Origin: Anaerolineales bacterium
GTDB taxonomy: Bacteria > Chloroflexota > Anaerolineae > 4572-78 > J111
DNA length: 64,000 nt
Assembly (NCBI GenBank): GCA_015075185.1
Contig: JABTUW010000006.1
Location: 248,001-312,000, forward strand
Direction: 5' to 3'
Below, in pieces: positions 35,436 through 42,253 of this stretch. The translations under genes were made by a program, and so were the position numbers. How positions within the stretch are numbered: position 1 is the first letter of the stretch; every line of letters starts with the position of its first letter. The notes beneath the pieces were generated by a model that saw only the letters and a program-made list of their open reading frames with translations, had not been told where the DNA came from and made no database searches.

Positions 35436-35733
35436 CACGTTCCTCACGCAACTCCTGCAACTCTTGAGCAGAGTCGGGCAAAATATCCCCAACACGAGCC
35501 ACAATCTGACTGCGAATCGTTCGTGCTCGTTCCAGGGTAGCTAACCGTTGAGCACGAATATCATTGCTGATTGCCTGGCTGATATTTTGCAATTGTTCCA
35601 AATCGGCCAGGCTTATCAGTACAGCTTTGGGATGGCCCCGTGAAGTAAGGATGATGCGTTCGCCGCCATAAGCAACTCGGTTCACTAATTCTGAAATGTC
35701 TCGTTTCACCTGACTGATACTAACTCTTTCCAT
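35410..35733 (-). CDS. Phd/YefM-type antitoxin
   Basis: A 107-residue antitoxin. The start at ATG 35733 gives the canonical beginning MERVSISQVKRDISELVNRV, followed by YGGERIILTSRGHPKAVLISLADLEQL, the DNA-binding fold of Phd/YefM proteins. The C-terminal half is a long charged helix (REERDAELLRLR) that would wrap around the toxin. It probably represses its own promoter at 35768-35796. Confidence 0.88.
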   Translation of the reverse strand: MERVSISQVKRDISELVNRVAYGGERIILTSRGHPKAVLISLADLEQLQNISQAISNDIRAQRLATLERARTIRSQIVARVGDILPDSAQELQELREERDAELLRLR

Positions 35734-35767
35734 AGCGGCTTGCCTTGAGTAAAAGAGGATTATCCTG

Positions 35768-35796
35768 ATTATACTCTGGAATATAGTCCCGTCAAA
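35768..35796 (-). promoter_or_regulatory. Promoter of the antitoxin-toxin-NACHT operon
   Basis: On the minus strand TTTGAC (35796-35791) is followed after 17 bases by TATAAT (35773-35768); TTGACG one base downstream gives 16. The boxes lie about 35 bases before the antitoxin start. Directly downstream is a near-palindromic AGGATAATCC with a repeated ATAATC, a plausible antitoxin operator. Confidence 0.65.
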
Positions 35797-35803
35797 CCCT
35801 TGT

Positions 35804-36286
35804 TTATCCTTCTGGCAGCTTAACCCCAGCCTGTTTAATGAACCCATACGCCCGCAGCACCGGTGGGCTGAACAGCCAGATCAGCCCCAAAATCGGCTGG
35901 AACAGGGGAAAGTAGCCGTAATCCGCGCCAAAGTGCCGCCAGACGGTGCGGCCAATCAGGTCGGGGTAGATGAAGCTGAGCGTGCCGACGACGAAGGTCA
36001 GGAAAGTTTCGAAGCCCAGCAGCCCCACCGAAACCCACCAGGCCCATTTGCGGCGCACGGCAAAACCAATCGTCGCCCCCAGGTAACACCCGGCGGCGAC
36101 GGCGCTCAGAGTCGGAGGCAAATAATAGATGACATCCGCTTTGAAAAAGAGCTGAAAAATCGCCCGCGCCCCGGTCGAGAGAGCCAGCACGGGATAAGAA
36201 ATCGCCAGAATGATGCCGGAAGCGTAGGCAATATCGGACAACACACCTTCACTTTTGGGTTGGGTTGGGTTTTGTGATTTTTCCAT
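35804..36286 (-). CDS. Small four-helix membrane protein, unknown
   Basis: A 160-residue protein with about four membrane segments (ASGIILAISYPVLAL; a segment around PPTLSAVAAGCYLGATIGFA; WWVSVGLLGFETFLTFVVGTL; FQPILGLIWLFSPPVL). The N-terminus is hydrophilic. Its start lies 7 bases after the stop of the methyltransferase gene on the same strand, so they are probably co-transcribed. I recognise no family. Confidence 0.75.
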   Translation of the reverse strand: MEKSQNPTQPKSEGVLSDIAYASGIILAISYPVLALSTGARAIFQLFFKADVIYYLPPTLSAVAAGCYLGATIGFAVRRKWAWWVSVGLLGFETFLTFVVGTLSFIYPDLIGRTVWRHFGADYGYFPLFQPILGLIWLFSPPVLRAYGFIKQAGVKLPEG

Positions 36287-36293
36287 TAAATCT

Positions 36294-37217
36294 CTATTCT
36301 CTTCTTGGCCGGCGTTCGCGTCGTTCGCGACGCGCGTCGGTTGGACTGGCGGCAGCAGCGTCGCCGGGAGCGGCGGGCTGGCGATTGGCCTGGATCCAGG
36401 TTAAGCAGTTCTGGTCGTGGCCCATAAAAACGTCGGCGGCCTGGATGCCCCGCTTGATTTCATGCTCGATCGGGTTGGTGATGGCGCTGGTCAGCCCGTT
36501 GGAAATGGCCATAGCCAGAAATGTGCCGTTGAGAGCTGGCCGGTTGGGTAGACCAAAGGAGACATTCGACGCACCGCAGCAGGTGTTCACCCCCAGCTCA
36601 TCCCGGCAGCGGTTGAGAATACGGAAGACGGAGTGTCCGGCGCTGGCCATTGCTCCGATGGGCATTACCAGCGGATCAATCAGCACGTCGGCCTTGGGGA
36701 TGCCGTAGTCCATGGCCCGCTCGACAATCTTTTTGGCCATAGCAAAGCGCACGTCAGGGTCTTCGCTGATGCCGGTCTCGTCGTTGCTGATGCCGATGAA
36801 AGCGCAGCCATACTTTTTGACCAGCGGCAGCAGCCGCTCCAGCCGTTCATCTTCGCCGGTGATGGAGTTGAGCAGCGGCTTGCCCTGCACTACGGACAGC
36901 CCCCGCTCCAGCGCCTCGATGATGGAAGAGTCAATGGAAATAGGTACGTCCACTACCGATTGAACCAGTTGAATAGCCTCGGCCAAAATGGCCGGCTCAT
37001 CGGCCAGGGGAATCCCGGCGTTCACGTCGAGCATATGCGCCCCGGCCTCGACCTGGGTAATAGCATCACTGCGGACGCGTTCGTAGTTGCCAGCGGCCAT
37101 CTCGGCGGCCAGTAATTTGCGCCCGGTTGGGTTGATCCGCTCGCCAATGATCACAAAAGGGCGTCCTGCGCCGATAACAACTTCTTTAGTTTTTGAACTG
37201 AAGATAGTATCTACCAT
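36294..37217 (-). CDS. Methyltetrahydrofolate:corrinoid methyltransferase (AcsE/MtrH-like)
   Basis: A 307-residue TIM-barrel pterin-binding protein that moves a methyl group between tetrahydrofolate and a corrinoid protein. Motifs: VIIGERINPTGRK at the start, AGAHMLDVNAGIP, VPISIDSSIIEALE, KPLLNSITGE, GCAFIGISNDETGI and NTCCGASNVSFGLPNRP with the conserved Asn-Xaa-Ser of this family. The final 25 residues are an Arg-rich tail (RRERRERRPRRE) not seen in typical members, possibly for nucleic acid or membrane contact. AAGGAG precedes ATG 37217. No corrinoid protein or acetyl-CoA synthase genes are nearby, so the methyl donor system must be elsewhere. Confidence 0.88.
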   Translation of the reverse strand: MVDTIFSSKTKEVVIGAGRPFVIIGERINPTGRKLLAAEMAAGNYERVRSDAITQVEAGAHMLDVNAGIPLADEPAILAEAIQLVQSVVDVPISIDSSIIEALERGLSVVQGKPLLNSITGEDERLERLLPLVKKYGCAFIGISNDETGISEDPDVRFAMAKKIVERAMDYGIPKADVLIDPLVMPIGAMASAGHSVFRILNRCRDELGVNTCCGASNVSFGLPNRPALNGTFLAMAISNGLTSAITNPIEHEIKRGIQAADVFMGHDQNCLTWIQANRQPAAPGDAAAASPTDARRERRERRPRRE

Positions 37218-37291
37218 GATCTGCTCCTTTTTCGCCGCTAATCATAGAGCAAAGTCAGCCGTTGTCAAGCTATAGCGAAACAGGAAATTGG

Positions 37292-37320
37292 TTGCTGACA
37301 GGTTAGGATAGTGTTATAAT
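37292..37320 (+). promoter_or_regulatory. Promoter of the DUF3048 lipoprotein gene
   Basis: TTGCTG (37292-37297), 17 bases, perfect TATAAT (37315-37320). The ATG follows 46 bases later with AAGGAGG (37355-37361) in front. Confidence 0.7.
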
Positions 37321-37365
37321 AATTGCCGTTACCCGCCCAAAAGTTTGCCAACCCAAGGAGGAGTC

Positions 37366-38712
37366 ATGCGCCGTTTATCAACACGCGCTGTTTGGTCTAC
37401 GATGCTACTATTACTGAGTTTGATTCTGTTGGCCTTGACCGCCTGCTCTAGCGAACCGCCAGTTGTAGCGACCTCTACCCCAGAATTGGAGGTGGTCGTT
37501 TTTGCCACCGAAGCGCCCACTCCCACCTTAACCCCGACCACTCCGGCGACCAAAGCTCCCTCCCCCACGGCGGCGATGGGTGTCAGCACGGCGGTGCCTA
37601 CCACCAGCGCTGATGAGACTTCTCCCGCCAATCGCCCGCCCGATATTAACCCGTTGACCGGCCTCAAAGTGACCGACCCGGCCCTGCTCAAGCGCCGGCC
37701 GATTATGGTCCGCATCGGCAATGATCCGGGGATCCAGCAGGTCGCCCTGGAAAAAGCCGATATTGTCTATGAGGAAATTGTCGAATGGTGGGTGACTCGC
37801 TTTACGGGCATCTTCTTGAGCCAGGACCCGGAGATGATTGCGCCCATTCGCTCGGCCCGGCTGATTAACCTGCAACTGGTGCCCCAGTACCAGGGCGCGT
37901 TGGCTAACTCCGGTGGCTCGGATGAGGTACGCTGGGAGCTGTCGCAGTCCGACTTGGTTAATCTGGACGAATTTTTTAGCCCACAACCCTATTTTTACCG
38001 TGAAAATGAAGGTTGGCAGACCCGTCTGGCCTTTGATGCCGCAACCGCCCGTGAGTATATGCAGAATGAGGACCTGGAAGCCGATGTGAAACTGCGCGGC
38101 TTTGTCTATAACCCCAAGCCGGAGTTCAATGACCTGCCCCGGGAGGCGGTTGGCGATGCTAAAGAGGCTATCATACCCTATCCGCAGCAAACCAGCGAGG
38201 TCAGATGGCAGTACGATCCGGCCAGTGGCAACTACCTCCGCTGGAAAACAGGTGAGCCAATGGAGGATTTCGACGGCAAGCAGCTTTCGGCCACCAATGT
38301 CATTATTTATTTTGCCGAGCACCAGGAGACTAACATTGTCGAGGACAGCAACGGGGCGACCTCTATTCGGATTAATATTAATGGACTGGGGACAGCCTGG
38401 CTGCTGCGTGATGGCAAAATTCTGAAAGGTAATTGGGAAACCAACGGCCGTGAAACACCCAACTTTATTTTCAATGATGGCCGGCCGATGCCTCTCAAAC
38501 CGGGCAATACCTGGGTTGAAGTGGTGCCGCTGGATTATGAGATCGAGATTGATGGGGTAGCTCATGCTCGTTTGAGCGATGCCAGAGGTAAAGCGAGCGG
38601 CAGCAGCAGCCAGCCGGAGGCAGAGGCAACGGACGAACCAGAGGCGACGGCTACCCTCACGCCCACCCCCATCGGCGCCCGGCCCGCCGCCACGCCCACT
38701 GCTTTCCAGTAG
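37366..38712 (+). CDS. DUF3048 (YerB-type) lipoprotein
   Basis: A 448-residue lipoprotein. ATG 37366 is preceded by AAGGAGG; the frame extends to 37345 but the signal peptide begins here. The lipobox is LTAC. A Thr/Pro stalk (about 30-85) leads into the two-part DUF3048 fold: NPLTGLKVTDPALLKRRPIM, DIVYEEIVEWWVTRFTGIFL and APIRSARLINLQLVPQ in the first half and NVIIYFAEH with RDGKILKGNWE in the second. Family members (Bacillus YerB) are surface lipoproteins of unknown activity. The tail is again Ala/Thr/Pro-rich (TATLTPTPIG). A DUF2877 gene follows after 34 bases. Confidence 0.88.
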   Translation: MRRLSTRAVWSTMLLLLSLILLALTACSSEPPVVATSTPELEVVVFATEAPTPTLTPTTPATKAPSPTAAMGVSTAVPTTSADETSPANRPPDINPLTGLKVTDPALLKRRPIMVRIGNDPGIQQVALEKADIVYEEIVEWWVTRFTGIFLSQDPEMIAPIRSARLINLQLVPQYQGALANSGGSDEVRWELSQSDLVNLDEFFSPQPYFYRENEGWQTRLAFDAATAREYMQNEDLEADVKLRGFVYNPKPEFNDLPREAVGDAKEAIIPYPQQTSEVRWQYDPASGNYLRWKTGEPMEDFDGKQLSATNVIIYFAEHQETNIVEDSNGATSIRININGLGTAWLLRDGKILKGNWETNGRETPNFIFNDGRPMPLKPGNTWVEVVPLDYEIEIDGVAHARLSDARGKASGSSSQPEAEATDEPEATATLTPTPIGARPAATPTAFQ

Positions 38713-38746
38713 GCAGGTTGGCGGTTTATGTTTTGTCACCGTCGTT

Positions 38747-39580
38747 ATGATCGTCACTGCCCTGTCTATTTCCCGCTCCTTAATCGGAGAACTAAAGTTC
38801 CGCCCTTTTGCTGGTCGAGTGTTGGGCCGGTTTGAGCACGCCTGTAATTTAGTGGATGCGCACGGCAGAATCATCGCTTTAACCCTGCCGGAGATCGGTA
38901 ATGGACCTTTTTCAATTAGGGTCGCGGGCCAGCCGGGCTGTTTTGAATCGTTCTCAACTGGCGAGAGTGCTACAGCCAATCTCGATAATTTGACCGTTGG
39001 TTCCTGGTACATTGATTTAAAGGCTGCCCAAATTTGGGAACCTCGATTGGCTTGTCCCTCCCAGCCGTTCTCCCTTAACCCAGCTATTGCCAGCCTCATC
39101 CAACCCTATACCGACTGGCCCAATACTGCAGAGACCGGCCTGGCTGCCAGCCAGCGGCTGTCTGAAGCAGCGTTTCGGTTAAATCAGGCCATCACTCAAG
39201 CTGAGGGCAGTGAAACAGATAAAGAGATAATGGCAGCAGCTGGTCAATTGGCTGGATTAGGGAGCGGCCTGACCCCGGCCGGTGACGATTTTTTGGTAGG
39301 CGTCATAGCTGCCTTGTGGCTGACCGGACAACGTGCCTTGCTGCCTAAATTGGCAGATGTAGCTGCCCCTCGTACAACCGCCCTGAGCGCCGCTTTTTTG
39401 AGGGCTGCGGCTCAAGGGGAATTTATCGAACCCTGGCATGTGCTGGCTCAAGCCCTCTGTACCGGAGAAGTCGAGTCTTTTCGCCGGGCGGTAGAAGAGG
39501 TGGCTCAATTTGGGGCATCGTCGGGGCGGGATGCACTGGCTGGCTTCGCAGCAACAATCCGGGCGAAACGACTTATTTGA
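38747..39580 (+). CDS. DUF2877 (AllH-like) protein
   Basis: A 277-residue protein of the DUF2877 family. I start at ATG 38747 because this gives the usual family length; an in-frame open stretch reaches back into the lipoprotein gene. No strong ribosome site is seen, which makes coupling to the upstream gene likely. The conserved core is LAGLGSGLTPAGDDFLVGVIAALWL near residue 165, followed by GEFIEPWHVLAQAL and GASSGRDALAGF. Family knowledge: DUF2877 (AllH) works with DUF1116 and FdrA-like partners in oxamate carbamoyl transfer during allantoin breakdown. Neither partner is in the window, so its role here is open. Confidence 0.75.
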   Translation: MIVTALSISRSLIGELKFRPFAGRVLGRFEHACNLVDAHGRIIALTLPEIGNGPFSIRVAGQPGCFESFSTGESATANLDNLTVGSWYIDLKAAQIWEPRLACPSQPFSLNPAIASLIQPYTDWPNTAETGLAASQRLSEAAFRLNQAITQAEGSETDKEIMAAAGQLAGLGSGLTPAGDDFLVGVIAALWLTGQRALLPKLADVAAPRTTALSAAFLRAAAQGEFIEPWHVLAQALCTGEVESFRRAVEEVAQFGASSGRDALAGFAATIRAKRLI

Positions 39581-39708
39581 TCTGAAGTGAGCGTATGAAT
39601 CCCGTAGAGTTAACGTTAGGTAGGTAAATGAATCCTATGATATATTTTAGGTGTTTCGGGAGTCTTTAACTTAAGCCATAAGGCATGTTCATCTTCTCCT
39701 CCTTTTTA

Positions 39709-39740
39709 GAAACCCGGCGTTCGCGTCGGGTTTCTTTTTT
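39709..39740 (+). terminator. Rho-independent terminator after the DUF2877 gene
   Basis: An 11-bp stem (GAAACCCGGCG with CGTCGGGTTTC, one G-U pair) is closed by a stable TTCG tetraloop and followed by TTTTTT. It ends the DUF3048-DUF2877 unit. Confidence 0.92.
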
Positions 39741-39836
39741 GGTTAAAAATCACTCATAAAATAGGCAAATAGTACCGAATTTTTAGAGTTACTCACTTTA
39801 TGACGAGTTAATTTAAATTATTATGTCTATTAAGTC

Positions 39837-39865
39837 TTGTCAGAAAATTGAAGAGTCATTATAAT
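39837..39865 (+). promoter_or_regulatory. Promoter of the LysM gene
   Basis: TTGTCA (39837-39842), 17 bases, perfect TATAAT (39860-39865). This would give a leader of about 245 bases before ATG 40118. Confidence 0.7.
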
Positions 39866-39894
39866 AGTTTTAACATAAAAGCTTACCATAAAAA

Positions 39895-39929
39895 GTTGAC
39901 ATAGTAAGGTGAGAGACTACTATGTCAAC
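39895..39929 (+). promoter_or_regulatory. 12-bp perfect inverted repeat in the LysM leader
   Basis: GTTGACATAGTA (39895-39906) and TACTATGTCAAC (39918-39929) are perfect complements with an 11-base loop. It lies about 20-55 bases after the predicted transcription start and could be an operator or an RNA stem. No T-tract follows. Confidence 0.6.
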
Positions 39930-40117
39930 CAACACACAATGGGCTGTCGGGCATGGGGATGACCGAAGACCATAGAAGGGGAGGTGCAGCTAGAGGATCA
40001 AAAATCTTTGCCAGTCTTTTTGTTCATTCAGTGGGCAAAAAGTACTTGAACTGGAACATTATTCAAATTTTGGATAAGGGACGCGGAAGCAAAAATTTTA
40101 TTTCCATAGGAGGAAAA

Positions 40118-40657
40118 ATGACCAGAAGTCTCATTTTTAAGGCGCTGGCGGTTGTTCTTGCTTTAGTGTTATTGCAGCTAGCTGTAGTCCCGGAGAGCAA
40201 AGCGCAATCGGGTTACGGCGGTGGTGGTTGGGGTAGTGGTTTCTACTATAAGGTTCAATATGGCGACACCTTGTATGCCATTTGCCGGAGGTTTGGGGTA
40301 GATCCTTACGAAATTGCCCGTGCCAATGGTTTATCGAATCCTGACCACATTTATGCCGGACAAGTTCTGTACATTCCAGCGGGTAGTTACTGCGAGAACT
40401 GTGGGGGGTGGCATCCTCGCCCTAAGCCTCGACCTCAGCCCAGCGGGTGTTATAACAATTGTTACCGTCAGCCCGTCAAATGGCATGGCGGCTGTGGGAA
40501 CAACTGCTACCAGCAGGGATACGGAAAACATGGTTGCGGCAATAACTGCTACCAGCAAGGCTACGGGTATGATTATACCGGCTATTACTACGATGGCTAT
40601 TACCATGATTACCAACGCTACAGCTATACCTGCGGTTACAACTACAACTGCTACTAA
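40118..40657 (+). CDS. Secreted LysM protein with Cys/Tyr/Gly-rich tail
   Basis: A 179-residue secreted wall-binding protein. ATG 40118 has AGGAGG five to ten bases upstream and opens a signal peptide (MTRSLIFKALAVVLALVLLQ, cleavage near SKAQ). One LysM domain (about residues 44-88: YKVQYGDTLYAICRRFGV, ANGLSNPDHIYAGQVLYIP) binds peptidoglycan. The rest is a low-complexity tail: a basic Pro stretch (HPRPKPRPQP), then four CxNNCY units, two as GCGNNCYQQGYG, and a Tyr-rich end closing CGYNYNCY. Even Cys spacing suggests disulfide or metal cross-linking at the surface. The tail has no family I know. Confidence 0.85.
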   Translation: MTRSLIFKALAVVLALVLLQLAVVPESKAQSGYGGGGWGSGFYYKVQYGDTLYAICRRFGVDPYEIARANGLSNPDHIYAGQVLYIPAGSYCENCGGWHPRPKPRPQPSGCYNNCYRQPVKWHGGCGNNCYQQGYGKHGCGNNCYQQGYGYDYTGYYYDGYYHDYQRYSYTCGYNYNCY

Positions 40658-40725
40658 AAAATAAGGTTTAAAACGCTGATTGAGGTCGTTCAACTCATAC
40701 GTAGACTTTAAACTTCATTGATAAT

Positions 40726-40758
40726 AAAGCCTGACCTGGAATAAGGTGAGGCTTTTTT
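40726..40758 (+). terminator. Terminator after the LysM gene
   Basis: AAAGCCT and AGGCTTT form the outer stem, ACCT and AGGT the inner stem across a G-G mismatch, with loop GGAATA, then TTTTTT. The core CCTGGAATA is shared with the terminator at 58223-58254. Confidence 0.85.
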
Positions 40759-40875
40759 GTTGGCTCAACGATCCTTTATTTATCCTGGATAAACCTTCCT
40801 GCCTCGTTTGCCCAAATGAAGGTAATTGATATAATTCGTGTTCTTAGATAGATTGTTAGAACTTGCCTCAATAAA

Positions 40876-40907
40876 CTTGACAAGAGGAGACTCAAGATTG
40901 TTATAAC
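40876..40907 (+). promoter_or_regulatory. HAIR operator overlapping the dnaJ-hspR-murJ promoter
   Basis: CTTGACA (40876-40882), 7 bases, ACTCAAG (40890-40896) matches the HspR binding repeat CTTGAGT-N7-ACTCAAG with two mismatches in one half. The left half contains a perfect -35 box TTGACA (40877-40882); the -10 is TTATAA (40901-40906, 18-base spacing) or TATAAC (40902-40907). HspR bound here would block polymerase, so the operon encoding HspR is predicted to be autoregulated and heat inducible. Confidence 0.8.
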
Positions 40908-40972
40908 TGACCCGTCTTTGGGGTGAGGATCGTCATAACTATTTTTCAAAGGGATAAGGAACGAACTATTCA

Positions 40973-41896
40973 ATGGATTACAAGGATTACTACAAAGTTT
41001 TGGGTGTTGATAAAAACGCCAGCACCGATGATATCAAAAAGGCCTACCGTAAATTAGCGCGCAAATATCATCCCGACGTTAATCCTAACGATAAAGTGGC
41101 CGAGGACCGCTTCAAAGAAATCAACGAAGCCAATGAAGTGCTAACCGACCCTGATAAGCGCGCCAAATATGACCGTCTTGGTTCCAGTTGGCAAGCCTAC
41201 CAACGGGCTGGGGGTGGGAGCGGCTTCGATTGGAGTGAATGGGTTTCGAGCGCCAATCGGGGCGGCGGATATGTTGACTTGAACGATATTTTAAGCGGCA
41301 GTGGGGCCGGTCGTGCCGGCGGCTTTTCCGATTTTTTTGAGGCTATTTTTGGGAGCATGGGCCAGGCCCGCAGCGCGCCGCGCCAGGGACAGGATTACAC
41401 CCAAAAGGTTGAGATTTCGCTCGAAGAAGCTTTTAATGGGGCCTCACGGGTTTTGCGGGTGGGCGAACGCCGGATCGAGGTTAAAATTCCCAAGGGAGCC
41501 AAAACCGGCACCAAAGTGCGTGTGCGCGGCGAGGGAGCTGAAGGTGCGAGCGGCGGCCCCAAAGGTGACCTTTATCTTGAAATCCAGGTGGTTACGCATC
41601 CTACCTTTGAACGGGTTGGCGATGACCTCTATACCGAACTGCCGGTTGACCTTTATACCGCCATCTTGGGCGGCGAAGCGACTGTGCCCACCTTTAAGGG
41701 CAAAATCAAGCTGCGGATTCCGCCCGAAACACAATCGGGGCGGACGTTCCGGCTCAAGGGCCAGGGCATGCCCCAGTTGAAGCAGTCGGATGAGCGCGGC
41801 GACCTGTATGCCAAAGTGGTGGTCCAACTGCCGCAAAATTTAACTCCCGAAGAAATTGCCCTCTTTGAAGAGTTAGCCGATATGCGCGGCCTGTAA
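40973..41896 (+). CDS. DnaJ-family co-chaperone (CbpA type)
   Basis: A 307-residue Hsp40 that delivers substrates to DnaK and stimulates its ATPase. The J domain (1-70) has the HPD motif at 33-35 (KYHPDVNP). A Gly/Ser-rich linker (about 75-130) follows, with no CxxCxGxG zinc repeats, and then two beta-barrel client domains (about 140-300: QKVEISLEEAFNGASRVLRV, FERVGDDLYTELPVDLYTAI, LRIPPETQSGRTFRLKGQGMP). This is the CbpA/DnaJ2 organisation. hspR follows after 12 bases, as in many actinobacterial dnaK operons, and the HAIR site lies upstream. Confidence 0.93.
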   Translation: MDYKDYYKVLGVDKNASTDDIKKAYRKLARKYHPDVNPNDKVAEDRFKEINEANEVLTDPDKRAKYDRLGSSWQAYQRAGGGSGFDWSEWVSSANRGGGYVDLNDILSGSGAGRAGGFSDFFEAIFGSMGQARSAPRQGQDYTQKVEISLEEAFNGASRVLRVGERRIEVKIPKGAKTGTKVRVRGEGAEGASGGPKGDLYLEIQVVTHPTFERVGDDLYTELPVDLYTAILGGEATVPTFKGKIKLRIPPETQSGRTFRLKGQGMPQLKQSDERGDLYAKVVVQLPQNLTPEEIALFEELADMRGL

Positions 41897-41908
41897 AGGG
41901 GTTAAGGC

Positions 41909-42253
41909 ATGCCCGACCCGCAAGATGTCGCGCCCAACCAACCGATGTACGTCATCAGTGTCGCGGCCAAAATGATTGGTGTGCACCCCCAAACCCTGCG
42001 CCACTACGAAAATATCGGCCTGGTGGTCCCGGAACGGAGCGAAGGCAACATCCGGCTCTACTCTCCAGCCGATATTGACCGGCTGCGCCAGATCAACCGA
42101 CTGACCGATGAATTGGGTGTAAATTTGGCCGGGGTGCAGATTATTCTGGATATGCGCGAGCGTCTGGAGCAGTTGCAGCTCGAAGTGGAAACCCGGCAGG
42201 CCGAGCTGGAAGCTGAAATCGCCCGCTTACGCAAGCGCCTGATTGACGGCTGA
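41909..42253 (+). CDS. hspR: HspR-like MerR-family heat-shock repressor
   Basis: A 114-residue MerR-type regulator. The start of the fold YVISVAAKMIGVHPQTLRHYENIGLV is typical of HspR, and the wing reads GNIRLYSPADIDRLRQI. A C-terminal coiled coil (RERLEQLQLEVETRQAELEAE) mediates dimerisation. In Streptomyces and relatives HspR uses DnaK as co-repressor and binds HAIR repeats; a HAIR-like site lies at 40876-40896. Its stop codon overlaps the murJ start (TGATG), so the two are translationally coupled. Confidence 0.9.
   Translation: MPDPQDVAPNQPMYVISVAAKMIGVHPQTLRHYENIGLVVPERSEGNIRLYSPADIDRLRQINRLTDELGVNLAGVQIILDMRERLEQLQLEVETRQAELEAEIARLRKRLIDG

Larger units (their letters stand above)
39581..40117. 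other. Non-coding stretch with terminator, promoter and long leader
   Basis: No convincing gene. It holds, in order, about 130 bases of unassigned sequence, a strong terminator (39709-39740), an AT-rich segment, a good promoter (39837-39865), a 12-bp perfect inverted repeat (39895-39929) and then about 190 bases of leader before the LysM gene. An open frame from 39953 runs in frame into the LysM gene, but it lacks a ribosome site and the LysM protein has its own at 40109-40113, so I treat the segment as untranslated. Confidence 0.6.
40658..40972. other. Intergenic region with terminator and HAIR promoter
   Basis: No gene. Contents: the LysM terminator (40726-40758), a possible upstream promoter (TTTGCC 40807-40812, 17 bases, TATAAT 40830-40835) and the HspR-type operator with embedded promoter (40876-40907). 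The leader from there to ATG 40973 is about 60 bases, with AAGGGATAAGGA near 40949-40960. Confidence 0.6.

Noticed and set aside
37528..39099. Long open frame (over 500 codons) on the minus strand antisense to the DUF3048 and DUF2877 genes
   Set aside because: It has no recognisable motifs and no ribosome site, and follows from the GC-rich codon usage of the two genes on the other strand.
39930..40117. Known riboswitch (c-di-AMP, c-di-GMP, cobalamin) before the LysM gene
   Set aside because: I could not place the conserved core sequences of any of these classes.
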